DNA of 64,000 nt from Pseudomonas sp. ZH-FAD (GTDB lineage: Bacteria; Pseudomonadota; Gammaproteobacteria; Pseudomonadales; Pseudomonadaceae). The stretch lies in the NCBI RefSeq assembly GCF_002803095.1, contig NZ_PGLR01000017.1:1-64000 (forward strand). The letters are read 5' to 3'. Position numbers and translations under genes: made by a program. Every line of letters begins with the position of its first letter. The first letter of the stretch is position 1. The notes under the pieces were generated by a model. That model had not been told where the DNA came from and searched no databases. It saw only the letters and a program-made list of their open reading frames with translations. Positions 41,817 through 50,071 of the stretch are shown here, piece after piece.

Positions 41817-43022
41817 ATGAAGGATCCAGATGCTAGCTCCAGCGCAGCGGGGTATGGCTATCAGTACGAACGCGCGCTTTACCGCATCTTTACGGCACCC
41901 AACGCGCAGACCAGGTTCGGCATTGAAACGGCTGATGATGTTGAAGAGGTCAGCCAGACAGAGACAGGTTCTCGGCGTGTGTCAGAGCAAGCGAAGCTCT
42001 CTGTCCAACCTCGCAAAAACCCACTGCAAGACAGCAGTAAAAACCTGTGGAAGACACTCCGCATCTGGTTGAGCGGCTTAGCGGCTGCTCGAAAAGAGTA
42101 TGAGGAATTGCAGTTTCTCCTCGTCACGAACCGCGTTCTTAAGAAAGGCACGCTGGCCATGCGGCTTTCTGATGCCCTTTCAAAGCAAGATGTGGCAGAC
42201 GCTGTCGTTGCGCTTCGAACGCATGCCGACGGCATGACAGGCAAGCCTGGCGAGATCGCTCGGGATGTCATCGCCTACTCGGACGCCGACTTGGAATTTC
42301 TGATCGAGCACATGTCCATTGAGGACGGCCAGCTCAATGCCCAGATGAAGCAGCGTGTGATCGCTTCTCTCCACCTCCCAGAGGACGCGGTGGCGAATGC
42401 TGAGGACATCTACCATGGTCTGGTCGGTTTCCTGTTCGACCGTTGCCAAGAGACTTGGGTAGCCCGAAAGCCTTTCTGGACGACCGCTCAGCCTTACTAC
42501 AACAAGCGCCAAACGCTCGTTGAAGCGTTCATGAATGGCCCTTGGGAACCTTTGCCCTTCGAGAAAACCGAGTTCGCAGAGTGGGCTGAGAAAATCGACC
42601 CTGCGGACATGCTGTTCGTAGAACAGCTCAACAAAATCAACATGCCGAAAGACCTGCTGATGAAGCAATTCGGCTTCTACTGTGCCGCCTACTCTGAGCG
42701 CATCCGCCTTCTGGAATCAGGTGCAGTTCTGGCCAAGGACTTTGATGTAGCTGAGCGTGTGCTCAGTGATCGCTGGGAGGCGATCAACGACCGCCACCAG
42801 TTGGACAACATGACATCGCTAGATGACTACGGCACTGCTGACTACAGATCTGTGATGACGAAAACCCTGTTTCCAGAAACCTTTCCCATGAAGGTTGGAC
42901 GGGTGAACTCCACGGCTCAGTACCTGTTCAGTGGCACCTATCACAGGATGGCCAACGCCGATGGAACACACTCACCCATCCATTGGCACCGTGACGCACC
43001 GACCTCGGAGGATGAGTCATGA
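41817..43022 (+). CDS. Putative PD-(D/E)XK nuclease-like effector of an ABC three-component system
   Basis: 401 residues. The N-terminal domain (about 10-105) resembles the Cap4/DUF4297-type restriction-endonuclease fold: AGYGYQYERALYRIF (E18), FGIETADDVEEVS (D40, D41), SEQAKLS (Q58-x-K60), then SSKNLWKTLRIWL and LQFLLVTNRV. This E...DD...QxK spacing is the active-site layout of that group. The remaining helical region (about 120-400) is unrecognised. The ATG at 41817 is chosen because the YQ-containing domain begins just after it; AGAAGG abuts the codon. It overlaps the next gene by 4 nt. A DNA-cleaving effector is inferred, not shown. Confidence 0.75.
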   Translation: MKDPDASSSAAGYGYQYERALYRIFTAPNAQTRFGIETADDVEEVSQTETGSRRVSEQAKLSVQPRKNPLQDSSKNLWKTLRIWLSGLAAARKEYEELQFLLVTNRVLKKGTLAMRLSDALSKQDVADAVVALRTHADGMTGKPGEIARDVIAYSDADLEFLIEHMSIEDGQLNAQMKQRVIASLHLPEDAVANAEDIYHGLVGFLFDRCQETWVARKPFWTTAQPYYNKRQTLVEAFMNGPWEPLPFEKTEFAEWAEKIDPADMLFVEQLNKINMPKDLLMKQFGFYCAAYSERIRLLESGAVLAKDFDVAERVLSDRWEAINDRHQLDNMTSLDDYGTADYRSVMTKTLFPETFPMKVGRVNSTAQYLFSGTYHRMANADGTHSPIHWHRDAPTSEDES

Positions 43023-43525
43023 GTGAGGTGTATCTGGATCATCAATTGATCCACAACTCGTCATTGGCCTGCTTTCTCCTGACGCACTTCATAGGCGAAT
43101 ACCAAGAGGCAGGGCTCGGGCAAACCCCGGATCTACCGAAACTGATGTTGGTGCTGCCGCTGGTGTGGAATCAGCGTTCACGCGACGCGTTGAGCAAGCG
43201 CACCAGCCGCTCCACCCTAGGTGCAGTGCTCAGGGAGACCCCGGTGTTGAAAATCGATCTGCAGCGAAGGGTGTCCGCCCATGCGCCTACCACCCTACAA
43301 GGGCTTAATCTCGCCGTCTCTTCGCGTCTGGTTGGAAGGATTGGCTCCGAGGGGAGTGAGAGCAGCTTCCAAGTCCTGGTCGATCGTTGGCCACGAGGAA
43401 TCAAGAACACCATGCCCGCGGCCATGCTGCAGACCACTGAGAAACTGGCGAAGTGGTTTGCCACCGACACGACAGAAAACCTATACAAGCTCTTGTTTGG
43501 GATTCCCAATGAAATTCACGATTGA
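43019..43525 (+). CDS. Three-component ABC system middle component
   Basis: 168 residues, no signal peptide or membrane helix. The N-terminus YLDHQLIHNSSLACFLLTHF matches the pattern of the 'middle component' proteins of ABC-3C operons (a short segment with N-S/P-x-x-x-x-x-L-L-x-x-F before a mixed helical/winged-helix body). The end NLYKLLFGIPNEI is hydrophobic. Its role is thought to be an adaptor between ATPase and effector. It is coupled on both sides: ATGA overlap with the effector, 17-nt overlap with the ATPase gene. I cannot assign its subtype. Confidence 0.65.
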   Translation: MSEVYLDHQLIHNSSLACFLLTHFIGEYQEAGLGQTPDLPKLMLVLPLVWNQRSRDALSKRTSRSTLGAVLRETPVLKIDLQRRVSAHAPTTLQGLNLAVSSRLVGRIGSEGSESSFQVLVDRWPRGIKNTMPAAMLQTTEKLAKWFATDTTENLYKLLFGIPNEIHD

Positions 43526-45506
43526 CGCTGTCATCCTATGGCCTCGCTGCCCTGGCTTGGAGCCACGAGTCATTCCCTTTCAAGAAGGGAAGATCAACAT
43601 CATTTACGGGCTGAGTGGCACCGGTAAGTCGTCAATTGTTCACATCATTGACTATGTGCTGGGCGCGACCAAATGCCAGATTCCAATCGGCATCATCCGC
43701 GACACCGTCGAGTGGTTCGGGATGAAAATCCGCCTTCTCGATACCACCTACATCGTAGCTCGACGCACTCCAGGAAACTCCCAAGGCTCCAACGATCTTT
43801 GCATGTTGGAGGTCGACGATGAACAAATCCCGGACTCCGTTTACCGTACCCATTCCTTGGGTCAGTACAAAGCCGCCTTTGATGGCATGGTTCGGGTCAG
43901 TGATCTCCCCCACTCCGATGAGGAGGAGCCGTCTAGCTTTGATCGCCGCAGTTCCTATCGCGACATGGCGGCGTTCAACTTCCTGCCTCAGCACATCGTC
44001 GCAAACCCCAACACTCTGTTCTTCAAAACTGACTCGTTTGCTCACAAGGAGCGCCTGACGCGAGCCATGCCTTACGCGCTAGGCATGGTGGATGCAAACT
44101 ACGTCATGAATGAGCGGCGTCGGGATGAGGCGCAGCGCGAGCAGGATCGGCTACGTAAGCAACTAGCAGTCCACGATGCGGCCAAAGCGAGCCATTACGC
44201 TGATGTCGACCAACTGTTCGATCGCTGCATTCAGCTGGGCTTGCTTGAGCGCACAAGTACCCAGGGCGCTCAGAAAGTCGAACTGCTTAAAAAGGTCGTC
44301 ATTGCTACCCATGAAGGGCGGCTTGAGCAGACACTCCTGGAACCTCAACGACTGCATATCTCAGAAAAGCTGAAGGCGATCATCGAGGAGGTTGGGAAGC
44401 AACAACGTATCGTTGACGAGTTTGATGCCCAGGTCGATGGCTTCGACCATCTAGCGCGTAATAGCAAGCAGTTCGTAGCGGCCATTGACACTGAGAAGTC
44501 CCATGTCATTGGTCTCGACTGGCTCAAGCAAAGTGTCTCTGACGGTGGGCACTGCGTGGCCTGCGGCTCGTTCACCAACGCCTTGCCTATGGTGATCGAG
44601 AACCTGGAAGAGAAGGTCAACAAGGTTACCCGGATTTCGGACGCGCTAAAGGATAACCCCGTCGTCGACAAGCAACTGGCTACGCTGATACGGCAGCGCG
44701 CCAAGGAGGAGCGTGAGCTGTCTCGCTTGATGCGAGAGCAGGCTCGCTTGATCCAAGAGGATGAACGCACACGTAATGCCATTGGCCAGATCTACTACGT
44801 GGCAGGCGAGATCAGCCGGCTGATCAAACAACTGGATGGCTCTGAAGCTGACGAAGGTTTAACAAAGCGCATGACAGAGCTGGAAAGCCTGATTCGGCAT
44901 TACAACTTCCAGATGTCATTGACCGACATGGCTGAGCAAGAGCGGAAGGTGGATGCCCAGTTGGCCCCGATGTTCGAGGACTATGCGGATCAATTCGGCT
45001 TGAATGGAACACCTGGTGCTCAGATTTATCTCGATAGAAAAGAGCTCACGCTTCGCTTCGATTCTCACGGCCAGCGGGATTTCCTCTGGGAAATTGGAAG
45101 TGGTGCGAACTGGATGGGTTACCACATCGCGACGTTCCTTGGCATTCATGAATACCTGTCGAAGGAAGAGAATCGCAAGCTCCCGCCTTTCAGCTTCATC
45201 GTGATCGACCAACCGAGCCAGGTCTATTTCCCAAGTAATACCGGTGGCATCAACGCATTGGATGCAGGTTTCGAAGCGGTGAATCAAGCCCGGCCAGCGG
45301 ATGTCGTTGCCACGCGCCGAATCTTCGAAGTCTTGGCTGAAGGCCTCAAGCGTGCAGGCCATTTCATCCAGATCATTGTCCTTGAACATGCGGGCCCAGA
45401 CATCTGGGGGCAGGTTGCTGATACCGTGCCCGTAGCGGCGTGGCAGAGCAAAGACGACGGGCTTATCCCTGCCCACTGGATCCACCGTCACAATGACTTA
45501 GCGTAA
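43509..45506 (+). CDS. DUF3732-type ABC ATPase (Rad50/SbcC/RecN-like) of an ABC three-component system
   Basis: 665 residues. Walker A is IIYGLSGTGKSS (34-42), Q-loop NFLPQHIV (Q161), and long coiled-coil arms fill about 200-320 and 360-480. A CxxC at the hinge (C349, C352 in GGHCVACGSF) resembles a Rad50 zinc hook. The signature region EIGSGANWMGYHIA (528-541) and the Walker B FIVIDQPSQVYFP (563-575), with Gln instead of Glu after the Asp, are hallmarks of DUF3732; the H-loop is VLEHAG (H627). The start MKFTIDAVILWPRC at 43509 lies inside the previous gene. Likely a DNA- or damage-sensing ATPase controlling the first gene's effector. Confidence 0.88.
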   Translation: MKFTIDAVILWPRCPGLEPRVIPFQEGKINIIYGLSGTGKSSIVHIIDYVLGATKCQIPIGIIRDTVEWFGMKIRLLDTTYIVARRTPGNSQGSNDLCMLEVDDEQIPDSVYRTHSLGQYKAAFDGMVRVSDLPHSDEEEPSSFDRRSSYRDMAAFNFLPQHIVANPNTLFFKTDSFAHKERLTRAMPYALGMVDANYVMNERRRDEAQREQDRLRKQLAVHDAAKASHYADVDQLFDRCIQLGLLERTSTQGAQKVELLKKVVIATHEGRLEQTLLEPQRLHISEKLKAIIEEVGKQQRIVDEFDAQVDGFDHLARNSKQFVAAIDTEKSHVIGLDWLKQSVSDGGHCVACGSFTNALPMVIENLEEKVNKVTRISDALKDNPVVDKQLATLIRQRAKEERELSRLMREQARLIQEDERTRNAIGQIYYVAGEISRLIKQLDGSEADEGLTKRMTELESLIRHYNFQMSLTDMAEQERKVDAQLAPMFEDYADQFGLNGTPGAQIYLDRKELTLRFDSHGQRDFLWEIGSGANWMGYHIATFLGIHEYLSKEENRKLPPFSFIVIDQPSQVYFPSNTGGINALDAGFEAVNQARPADVVATRRIFEVLAEGLKRAGHFIQIIVLEHAGPDIWGQVADTVPVAAWQSKDDGLIPAHWIHRHNDLA

Positions 45507-45516
45507 GTACACGTGA

Positions 45517-45543
45517 CCAGTTGTGTTGTTCGAGCACAACTGG
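45517..45543 (+). terminator. Hairpin terminator after the three-gene operon
   Basis: A perfect 9-bp stem, CCAGTTGTG / CACAACTGG, with a 9-nt loop, 10 nt past the ATPase stop, followed by TTTGGG. The T-run is short, so efficiency is uncertain. Confidence 0.6.
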
Positions 45544-45591
45544 TTTGGGTGTTGATCAGATTGGAAAAGGGCAGTGGAAAAGGGGACTGGG

Positions 45592-45640
45592 AAAAGGGGA
45601 CAGATTTATTTACTGGGCAACAGTCCTCTTTTGGCCGAGA
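45592..45640. repeat. Right inverted repeat of the 4.3-kb unit
   Basis: AAAAGGGGACAGATTTATTT then ACTGGGCAACAG and TTTTGGCCGAGA, inverted relative to 41291-41340. Just before it are two further degenerate GGAAAAGGG-type copies (45561-45590). The right flank 45641-45782 shows no gene. Confidence 0.88.
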
Positions 45641-45782
45641 GCTGACGCTTCCCTGTTGCGAAGATCATTCCACAGCTAAGGCTTATTGACGCACGACACT
45701 GAGATACATAGGTCGGGTCGGGGAATAAGTAGCCCATCTGTTCGTCTTGAGAGCGCACCCATAGCGCTTTTCAGGAGGTCAG

Positions 45783-46232
45783 GTGAAACACATTCCTATC
45801 CATTCATTGTCCCGCGCCGCGCTCGTCGCCGGCGTACTAAGCCTTGCGACAGCAACCGCTGCGCTGGCGCATGAAGCTTTCCAGCACTCATCAGGCCCTG
45901 CAAAAACGCCCGCCGAAGCCGCTTTTCTTGCCGAGAACGACCTAGCCATGGCCCGGATGATGTCGGCCATGACAGTCGAGCCGACTGGCGACATCGACCG
46001 AGACTTCGTCGAGATGATGGTGCCGCATCACCAAGGTGCAATCGATATGGCCCTGGCGGTGCTGCGCCATGGCAAGAATGAGCAACTCAAACGTCTGGCC
46101 CAGGAAATCATCGTTACCCAGCAGCAAGAGATCGTCGCGATGCGACTGGCCATCGGTGACCCATTACCGCCCGCACAACCAGCACCAACCCAGGTCGGTG
46201 GCCATTCAGCGCATTCCGCTGGCCATCCCTAA
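45783..46232 (+). CDS. Exported DUF305 protein
   Basis: 149 residues with a signal peptide (to about residue 29, TATAALAHEAF) and the DUF305 signature DRDFVEMMVPHHQGAIDMAL followed by LAQEIIVTQQQEIVAMR. DUF305 is a ferritin-like helical, often metal-related periplasmic domain. The C-terminus is His-rich (GGHSAHSAGHP). The start is GTG at 45783, supported by AGGAGG four nt upstream. It lies 19 nt before the beta-propeller gene, likely one operon. Confidence 0.86.
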   Translation: MKHIPIHSLSRAALVAGVLSLATATAALAHEAFQHSSGPAKTPAEAAFLAENDLAMARMMSAMTVEPTGDIDRDFVEMMVPHHQGAIDMALAVLRHGKNEQLKRLAQEIIVTQQQEIVAMRLAIGDPLPPAQPAPTQVGGHSAHSAGHP

Positions 46233-46251
46233 CATCTGCTCGGAGATACCT

Positions 46252-47712
46252 ATGAAAGTCACTCGCTACAGTCTCAACCTGCTCACCGCAGGCTTGCTCG
46301 CTCTCTCCGCGTCGACCTGGGCGGGGCAAGTGCCGGGGCCCCTTGACGCCCCGGACATCCCCATCAGCCATCGCGACCGGGTATATGCTGCCGAGCAGTT
46401 CTCCAATACCGTTTCGGTCACTGACCCAGCAAGCAACAAGCTGCTCGGCGTGATCCGCTTGGGCTCCCCGCAGCCCGGTAACTTCAGCCCGCTGTACAAG
46501 GGCCAGGTGCTGGTTCATGGCATGGGCTTTTCGCCCGATCATCGCACTCTGGCGGTAGTCTCCATCGGCTCCAACTCCGTGAGCTTCATCGACACCGCGA
46601 GCAACGCGGTCAAGCAGGTTACCTACGTCGGCCGCGCACCTCACGAGGCCTTCTTCACGCCAGATGGCAAGGAGGTCTGGGTGACGGTGCGAGGCGAAGA
46701 TTACATCGCCGTACTGGATGGCAAGACCTACGCGGAAACGGGCCGCATCAAGGTTCCGGCCGGCCCCGGCATGCAGATCTTCTCGCCAGACGGTCAGTAC
46801 GGTTACATCTGCTCTTCGTTCAATCCGGAAACCACGGTGATCTCGGTCAGCGATCATAAGGTGGTCGGCACCATGAAGCAGGCCAGCCCCTTCTGCCCCG
46901 ATATTGCCGCGACACCAGATGGCAAACAGGTCTGGCTGACACTCAAGGATATTGGCAAGGTTCAGGTATTCGATGCACGCCCTCCCTTCAAGCCGATCAA
47001 GACGCTGGACACCGGCCCGATTACCAACCACGTGAACATCGTCCACAACAAAAACGGCACCTTCGCTTATGTCACCGTCGGTGGGCTAAATCAGGTAAAG
47101 GTGTTCCGCACCGACAATTTCGAGCAGGTCGCTACCATCGACGTGGATAAGCTGCCCCACGGGCTCTGGCCGTCAGGCGACGGCACGCGCATCTACGTCG
47201 GCCTCGAAAACGCCGATGCCTTGGCCGCCATTGATACTGTGAGTAATACGCTAGTAACCACTATCCCCATCGGCCAAGCGCCACAGGCGGTAGTGTACGT
47301 CCCCAATGCCGTGCCTAGCGGCGACGGCCTGGCTAATCTTCAGCCCCTGGGTGAAGCCGGGCAGACGACGCAGTTGCGCCTGCTGGCGACCGATGGCAAC
47401 AAGCAGAACCCAGCCCCCACCAGCGTGACGCTGTTCGATCAGGGTTTGTCGCAAGTGTTGCAGGCCTCAGTCACCGGCCTCACGCCGAAGCAACCCTATG
47501 TACTCGCGCTGGCCAGCCAGCCAGACGGTCAAGGCAAACTCGAGCCGCTGGCGTCGTTCATGGCCAATCCAGCGGGTGCGGCAATCGTCAACGCTGTCGG
47601 GGCGATCCGGCAGATTGTCCGGCATGAGGACGAAACCCAGCGGCGTTACCTGGTCATTGCCCCGGGCACTGCCGAAGCACCGGGTAAGCCGATCCAACTC
47701 CAGGCGCTGTAA
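46252..47712 (+). CDS. Exported YVTN-type beta-propeller protein
   Basis: 486 residues: signal peptide MKVTRYSLNLLTAGLLALSA to about 27, then a seven-bladed YncE-like propeller with repeats such as GFSPDHRTLAVVSIGSNSVS, FFTPDGKEVWVTVRGEDYIA and IAATPDGKQVWLTLKDIGKV. A separate C-terminal beta domain (about 375-486) begins LRLLATDGNKQNPAPTS. Such proteins are periplasmic and often bind metals or serve as redox accessory factors, but no enzyme can be named. CGGAG precedes the ATG. Downstream of the DUF305 gene. Confidence 0.85.
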   Translation: MKVTRYSLNLLTAGLLALSASTWAGQVPGPLDAPDIPISHRDRVYAAEQFSNTVSVTDPASNKLLGVIRLGSPQPGNFSPLYKGQVLVHGMGFSPDHRTLAVVSIGSNSVSFIDTASNAVKQVTYVGRAPHEAFFTPDGKEVWVTVRGEDYIAVLDGKTYAETGRIKVPAGPGMQIFSPDGQYGYICSSFNPETTVISVSDHKVVGTMKQASPFCPDIAATPDGKQVWLTLKDIGKVQVFDARPPFKPIKTLDTGPITNHVNIVHNKNGTFAYVTVGGLNQVKVFRTDNFEQVATIDVDKLPHGLWPSGDGTRIYVGLENADALAAIDTVSNTLVTTIPIGQAPQAVVYVPNAVPSGDGLANLQPLGEAGQTTQLRLLATDGNKQNPAPTSVTLFDQGLSQVLQASVTGLTPKQPYVLALASQPDGQGKLEPLASFMANPAGAAIVNAVGAIRQIVRHEDETQRRYLVIAPGTAEAPGKPIQLQAL

Positions 47713-47749
47713 GCATTCGCTGCGCTTAACCCCCTGCCTTCCCGGGCAG

Positions 47750-48359
47750 GGGCTTATCGGACAGTGCGGCGGCAGCAACCATCGCTTTGTCGCAATCGGC
47801 CACCAGCGCTGCGCTGAATGAGCTTGAGGCTGTGCCGCAAACCAGGCTGAACGTATCCATCGACAACAGCCGGTTGATCGTACAGAAGGTTGCCGCCTCT
47901 AAAATCGATATGGGGCTGATCGAGGCCCCCTGCCACATGCTGGAACTACTCGCCGAACCCTGGCTCGATGACAAGCTGCTGGTCGTCGCTGCACCAGGGC
48001 ATCCACTGGCCAGTCAGGGGCGTCTGCATCACCAGAAATTGCGGCAAGCCGAGTGGATATTCCGCGAAACCAGCTCGGACACCCACGAAGAGGCCGACTA
48101 CGCGCTACTGCAACATTTACGTGACGATAGAAATAGCCAGCTCGAAAGCGATCAAGCGCTGCGTGGCGGTAGGGCGTGGCATCACCTGTCTGTCGCGGCG
48201 GGTGATGGCAGATTTGCTGGAAGCGGCCAATTAAGCAAACTGACAACGGTGTTGCCACCATTGTCGCGGCGCTTCTACCTGTTGCGACACACGGATAAAT
48301 TTGTCTCGCCGGCACAGAAGCGCTTCTGGCTGCACTGCACAGAGGCAGACGCAGGCTAG
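47750..48359 (+). pseudogene. Decayed LysR-type regulator
   Basis: The frame starts within a LysR helix-turn-helix (LSDSAAAATIALSQSATSAA then LNELEA) but jumps directly to the effector domain (VPQTRLNVSIDNSRLIVQKV; ELLAEPWLDDKLLVVAAPGH), an internal loss of roughly 100 codons. After HLRDD the sequence continues in another frame (IEIASSKAIKRCVAVGRGIT then CLSRRVMADLLEAAN, 48131-48234). It then returns to the first frame at LPPLSRRFYLLRHTDKFVSP, so there are compensating frameshifts. No start codon is visible. It ends overlapping the anti-sigma gene. Confidence 0.8.
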
Positions 48360-49108
48360 ATCAGTGGGTCGAGTGCCCGTTGAACCGCGGCCGCGCGCGG
48401 ACTGCTGCCCGTGCTTACCACCGCGTAGTGATAGCCCTGATCGGCCCAGTACTGGGCAAGCAGGTCGCCTTCGCGGCGGCTGCCGCGGCCAATGACGGAA
48501 TGGCCCGGCGGGCGGATGTAGAAGAGCACGGTTTCACCGCGATCATCCCTGTACAGCACCATCGCCGCGGCGCCCTGCTCTGTGGCCATCAGACGACCGC
48601 CGACCGGGTAGAAACCGTAGCTCTTGAGGTCGGGCATCGGTGCCGCGTGGACGAAGTGCATATCCAGCCAGTTTTGCAGTTTTCCCGGCTCGCCGGCGGC
48701 GATGTCGACTACCGGGTTCCCGCTCTCGCTGAACAGCCGGTAGGCCTGCACTGCATCGGCCATTGGCAAGCTAGTCGATTGCATGACCATGCCGTGCCCC
48801 TGCCAACCACCCAAGCTACCCAACCCGAAGGCCAAGAGAACCGAGGCAGCGACCGCCAGGCTCGTCTGCCGGCGACGTGCCAGGCCACGGCGTATCGCGG
48901 CGGGGTCCAGCCGAGGCTCGGGTTTCAGTGGCGGCAAGCTGGCCAGCGCTGCGCGAAGCTGCTGATTTTCCGCACGCAGCCGATCGATCCAGCCGGCGAG
49001 ACCAGCGTCCGCAGCGGCAAAAGCCTTGATCTCGGCGTGCCGCATGGCGTCTAGCTGCCCGTCCACATAGGCCTGTAGTTCGTCTTCGCTGGGGTAATTG
49101 GGTTTCAT
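48356..49108 (-). CDS. Anti-sigma factor, transmembrane
   Basis: 250 residues. The N-terminal cytoplasmic domain MKPNYPSEDELQAYVDGQLD resembles anti-sigma domains but lacks the H-x3-C-x2-C zinc motif. One transmembrane helix lies at about 79-98 (SLAVAASVLLAFGLGSLGGW); the rest is periplasmic (NWLDMHFVHAAPMPDLKSYG; YRDDRGETVLFYIRPPG). The start codon overlaps the stop of the sigma factor gene (ATGA), the usual sigma/anti-sigma arrangement. The signal it senses is unknown. Confidence 0.87.
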   Translation of the reverse strand: MKPNYPSEDELQAYVDGQLDAMRHAEIKAFAAADAGLAGWIDRLRAENQQLRAALASLPPLKPEPRLDPAAIRRGLARRRQTSLAVAASVLLAFGLGSLGGWQGHGMVMQSTSLPMADAVQAYRLFSESGNPVVDIAAGEPGKLQNWLDMHFVHAAPMPDLKSYGFYPVGGRLMATEQGAAAMVLYRDDRGETVLFYIRPPGHSVIGRGSRREGDLLAQYWADQGYHYAVVSTGSSPRAAAVQRALDPLI

Positions 49109-49617
49109 TTGATTAACCGCAACTGTGGTTGAGTGATCTGCCCTTCGCTGGCCTCACGTAGCGCATTACGCGCCCGGGACAGTCGCGACATGACGGTGCC
49201 TATTGGTACATCGAGTGTTTCGGCAACTTCTCGATAGCTTAACCCCTCGACGCCCACCAGCAGCAGGAGCGCGCGTTGCTCCGTGGTCAGTCCAGCAAAG
49301 GCATCGAGCGTCGAGCGGGCTATCGTCACCTCTTCGGCCGATGCCGCTTGCGGCTCGTCGCCAGTGAAGAACTGCAGAACACGGGCATAGCGACGGCTCC
49401 GCCGCTGCCCGTCGAGGAACAACCGATAGAGAATGGTGAACAGCCACGCCCGCAAGTCGCCCTCGGCCTGCTTGCCGGCGCTCCGGCTCAGCGCCCGCTC
49501 AAGGGCGGACTGAACCAGATCATCCGCACTCGCACTGTGGCGGGTCAGCCAAAGCGCGAAACGTCGCAGGCGCGGCAACAACTCACGCAACTGCTCATCC
49601 GTCATTTCCAAACTCAT
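49105..49617 (-). CDS. ECF sigma factor
   Basis: 170 residues with sigma-70 region 2 (LRRFALWLTRHSASADDLVQ; RAWLFTILYRLFLDGQRRSR) and region 4 (TTEQRALLLLVGVEGLSYRE; VPIGTVMSRLSRARNALR). The start at 49617 (MSLEMTDEQL) is favoured by GGTGG six nt upstream; ATGs at 49623 and 49605 are possible. Co-transcribed with the anti-sigma gene. Its target promoter cannot be read here; the divergent small exported proteins at 49802 and 50072 and the DUF305/propeller pair are candidates by position only. Confidence 0.9.
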   Translation of the reverse strand: MSLEMTDEQLRELLPRLRRFALWLTRHSASADDLVQSALERALSRSAGKQAEGDLRAWLFTILYRLFLDGQRRSRRYARVLQFFTGDEPQAASAEEVTIARSTLDAFAGLTTEQRALLLLVGVEGLSYREVAETLDVPIGTVMSRLSRARNALREASEGQITQPQLRLIK

Positions 49618-49801
49618 CTGCATCCACCGACTTGACCGGCTCGATTGGCCAGTAGCAACGGTAAGACGCATTAGTGCGCGGATTATTCCAAGAGCAGCAG
49701 AATATTTTGAGCGCGGGAATAAAGCGCAGTGTCCGGCGTATTACCAATGTCCTGCCGAGCGATTCGACAGGTCCCCTACCACCACTTCAGAGCTTACAAG
49801 C

Positions 49802-50050
49802 ATGCGCCGACAACTATTCAGCCTATCCCTTCTCGCCGTTTCGATGCCTTTGCTTGCCGATGGCCAGCCACCGCCAATCATCGACCGAACCGGGACCTAT
49901 CTACATCTGGACATCGACAAAATCCTCGAGAGCACGGACCTCACGAGCTTCTGCGGCATTCAACCGGCGCAACTCAAATACCTCGACCACGCGGGGAACG
50001 TTCACCTGCTCGAGTACCAGGTAGCGGGCCAGTGCAGCAACGAAAACTAA
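49802..50050 (+). CDS. Small exported DUF2790-like protein
   Basis: 82 residues with signal peptide (MRRQLFSLSLLAVSMPLLAD) and the DUF2790-type core: Y-L-H-L-D-I-D-K-I-L, CGIQPAQLKYLDHAG, LLEYQVAGQCSNEN. The two Cys probably pair. Small proteins of this family are common in Pseudomonas and of unknown function. It is divergent from the ECF sigma gene, 184 nt away. Confidence 0.72.
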   Translation: MRRQLFSLSLLAVSMPLLADGQPPPIIDRTGTYLHLDIDKILESTDLTSFCGIQPAQLKYLDHAGNVHLLEYQVAGQCSNEN

Positions 50051-50071
50051 CCCACTCATCAGGACAACAAC

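Noticed and set aside
41291..45640. Insertion sequence with its own transposase
   Set aside because: Inverted repeats are present but no transposase or recombinase frame lies between them, so it is not a complete IS.
45686..45874. 62-codon frame before the DUF305 gene
   Set aside because: It overlaps the DUF305 signal-peptide region in another frame and has no ribosome site.
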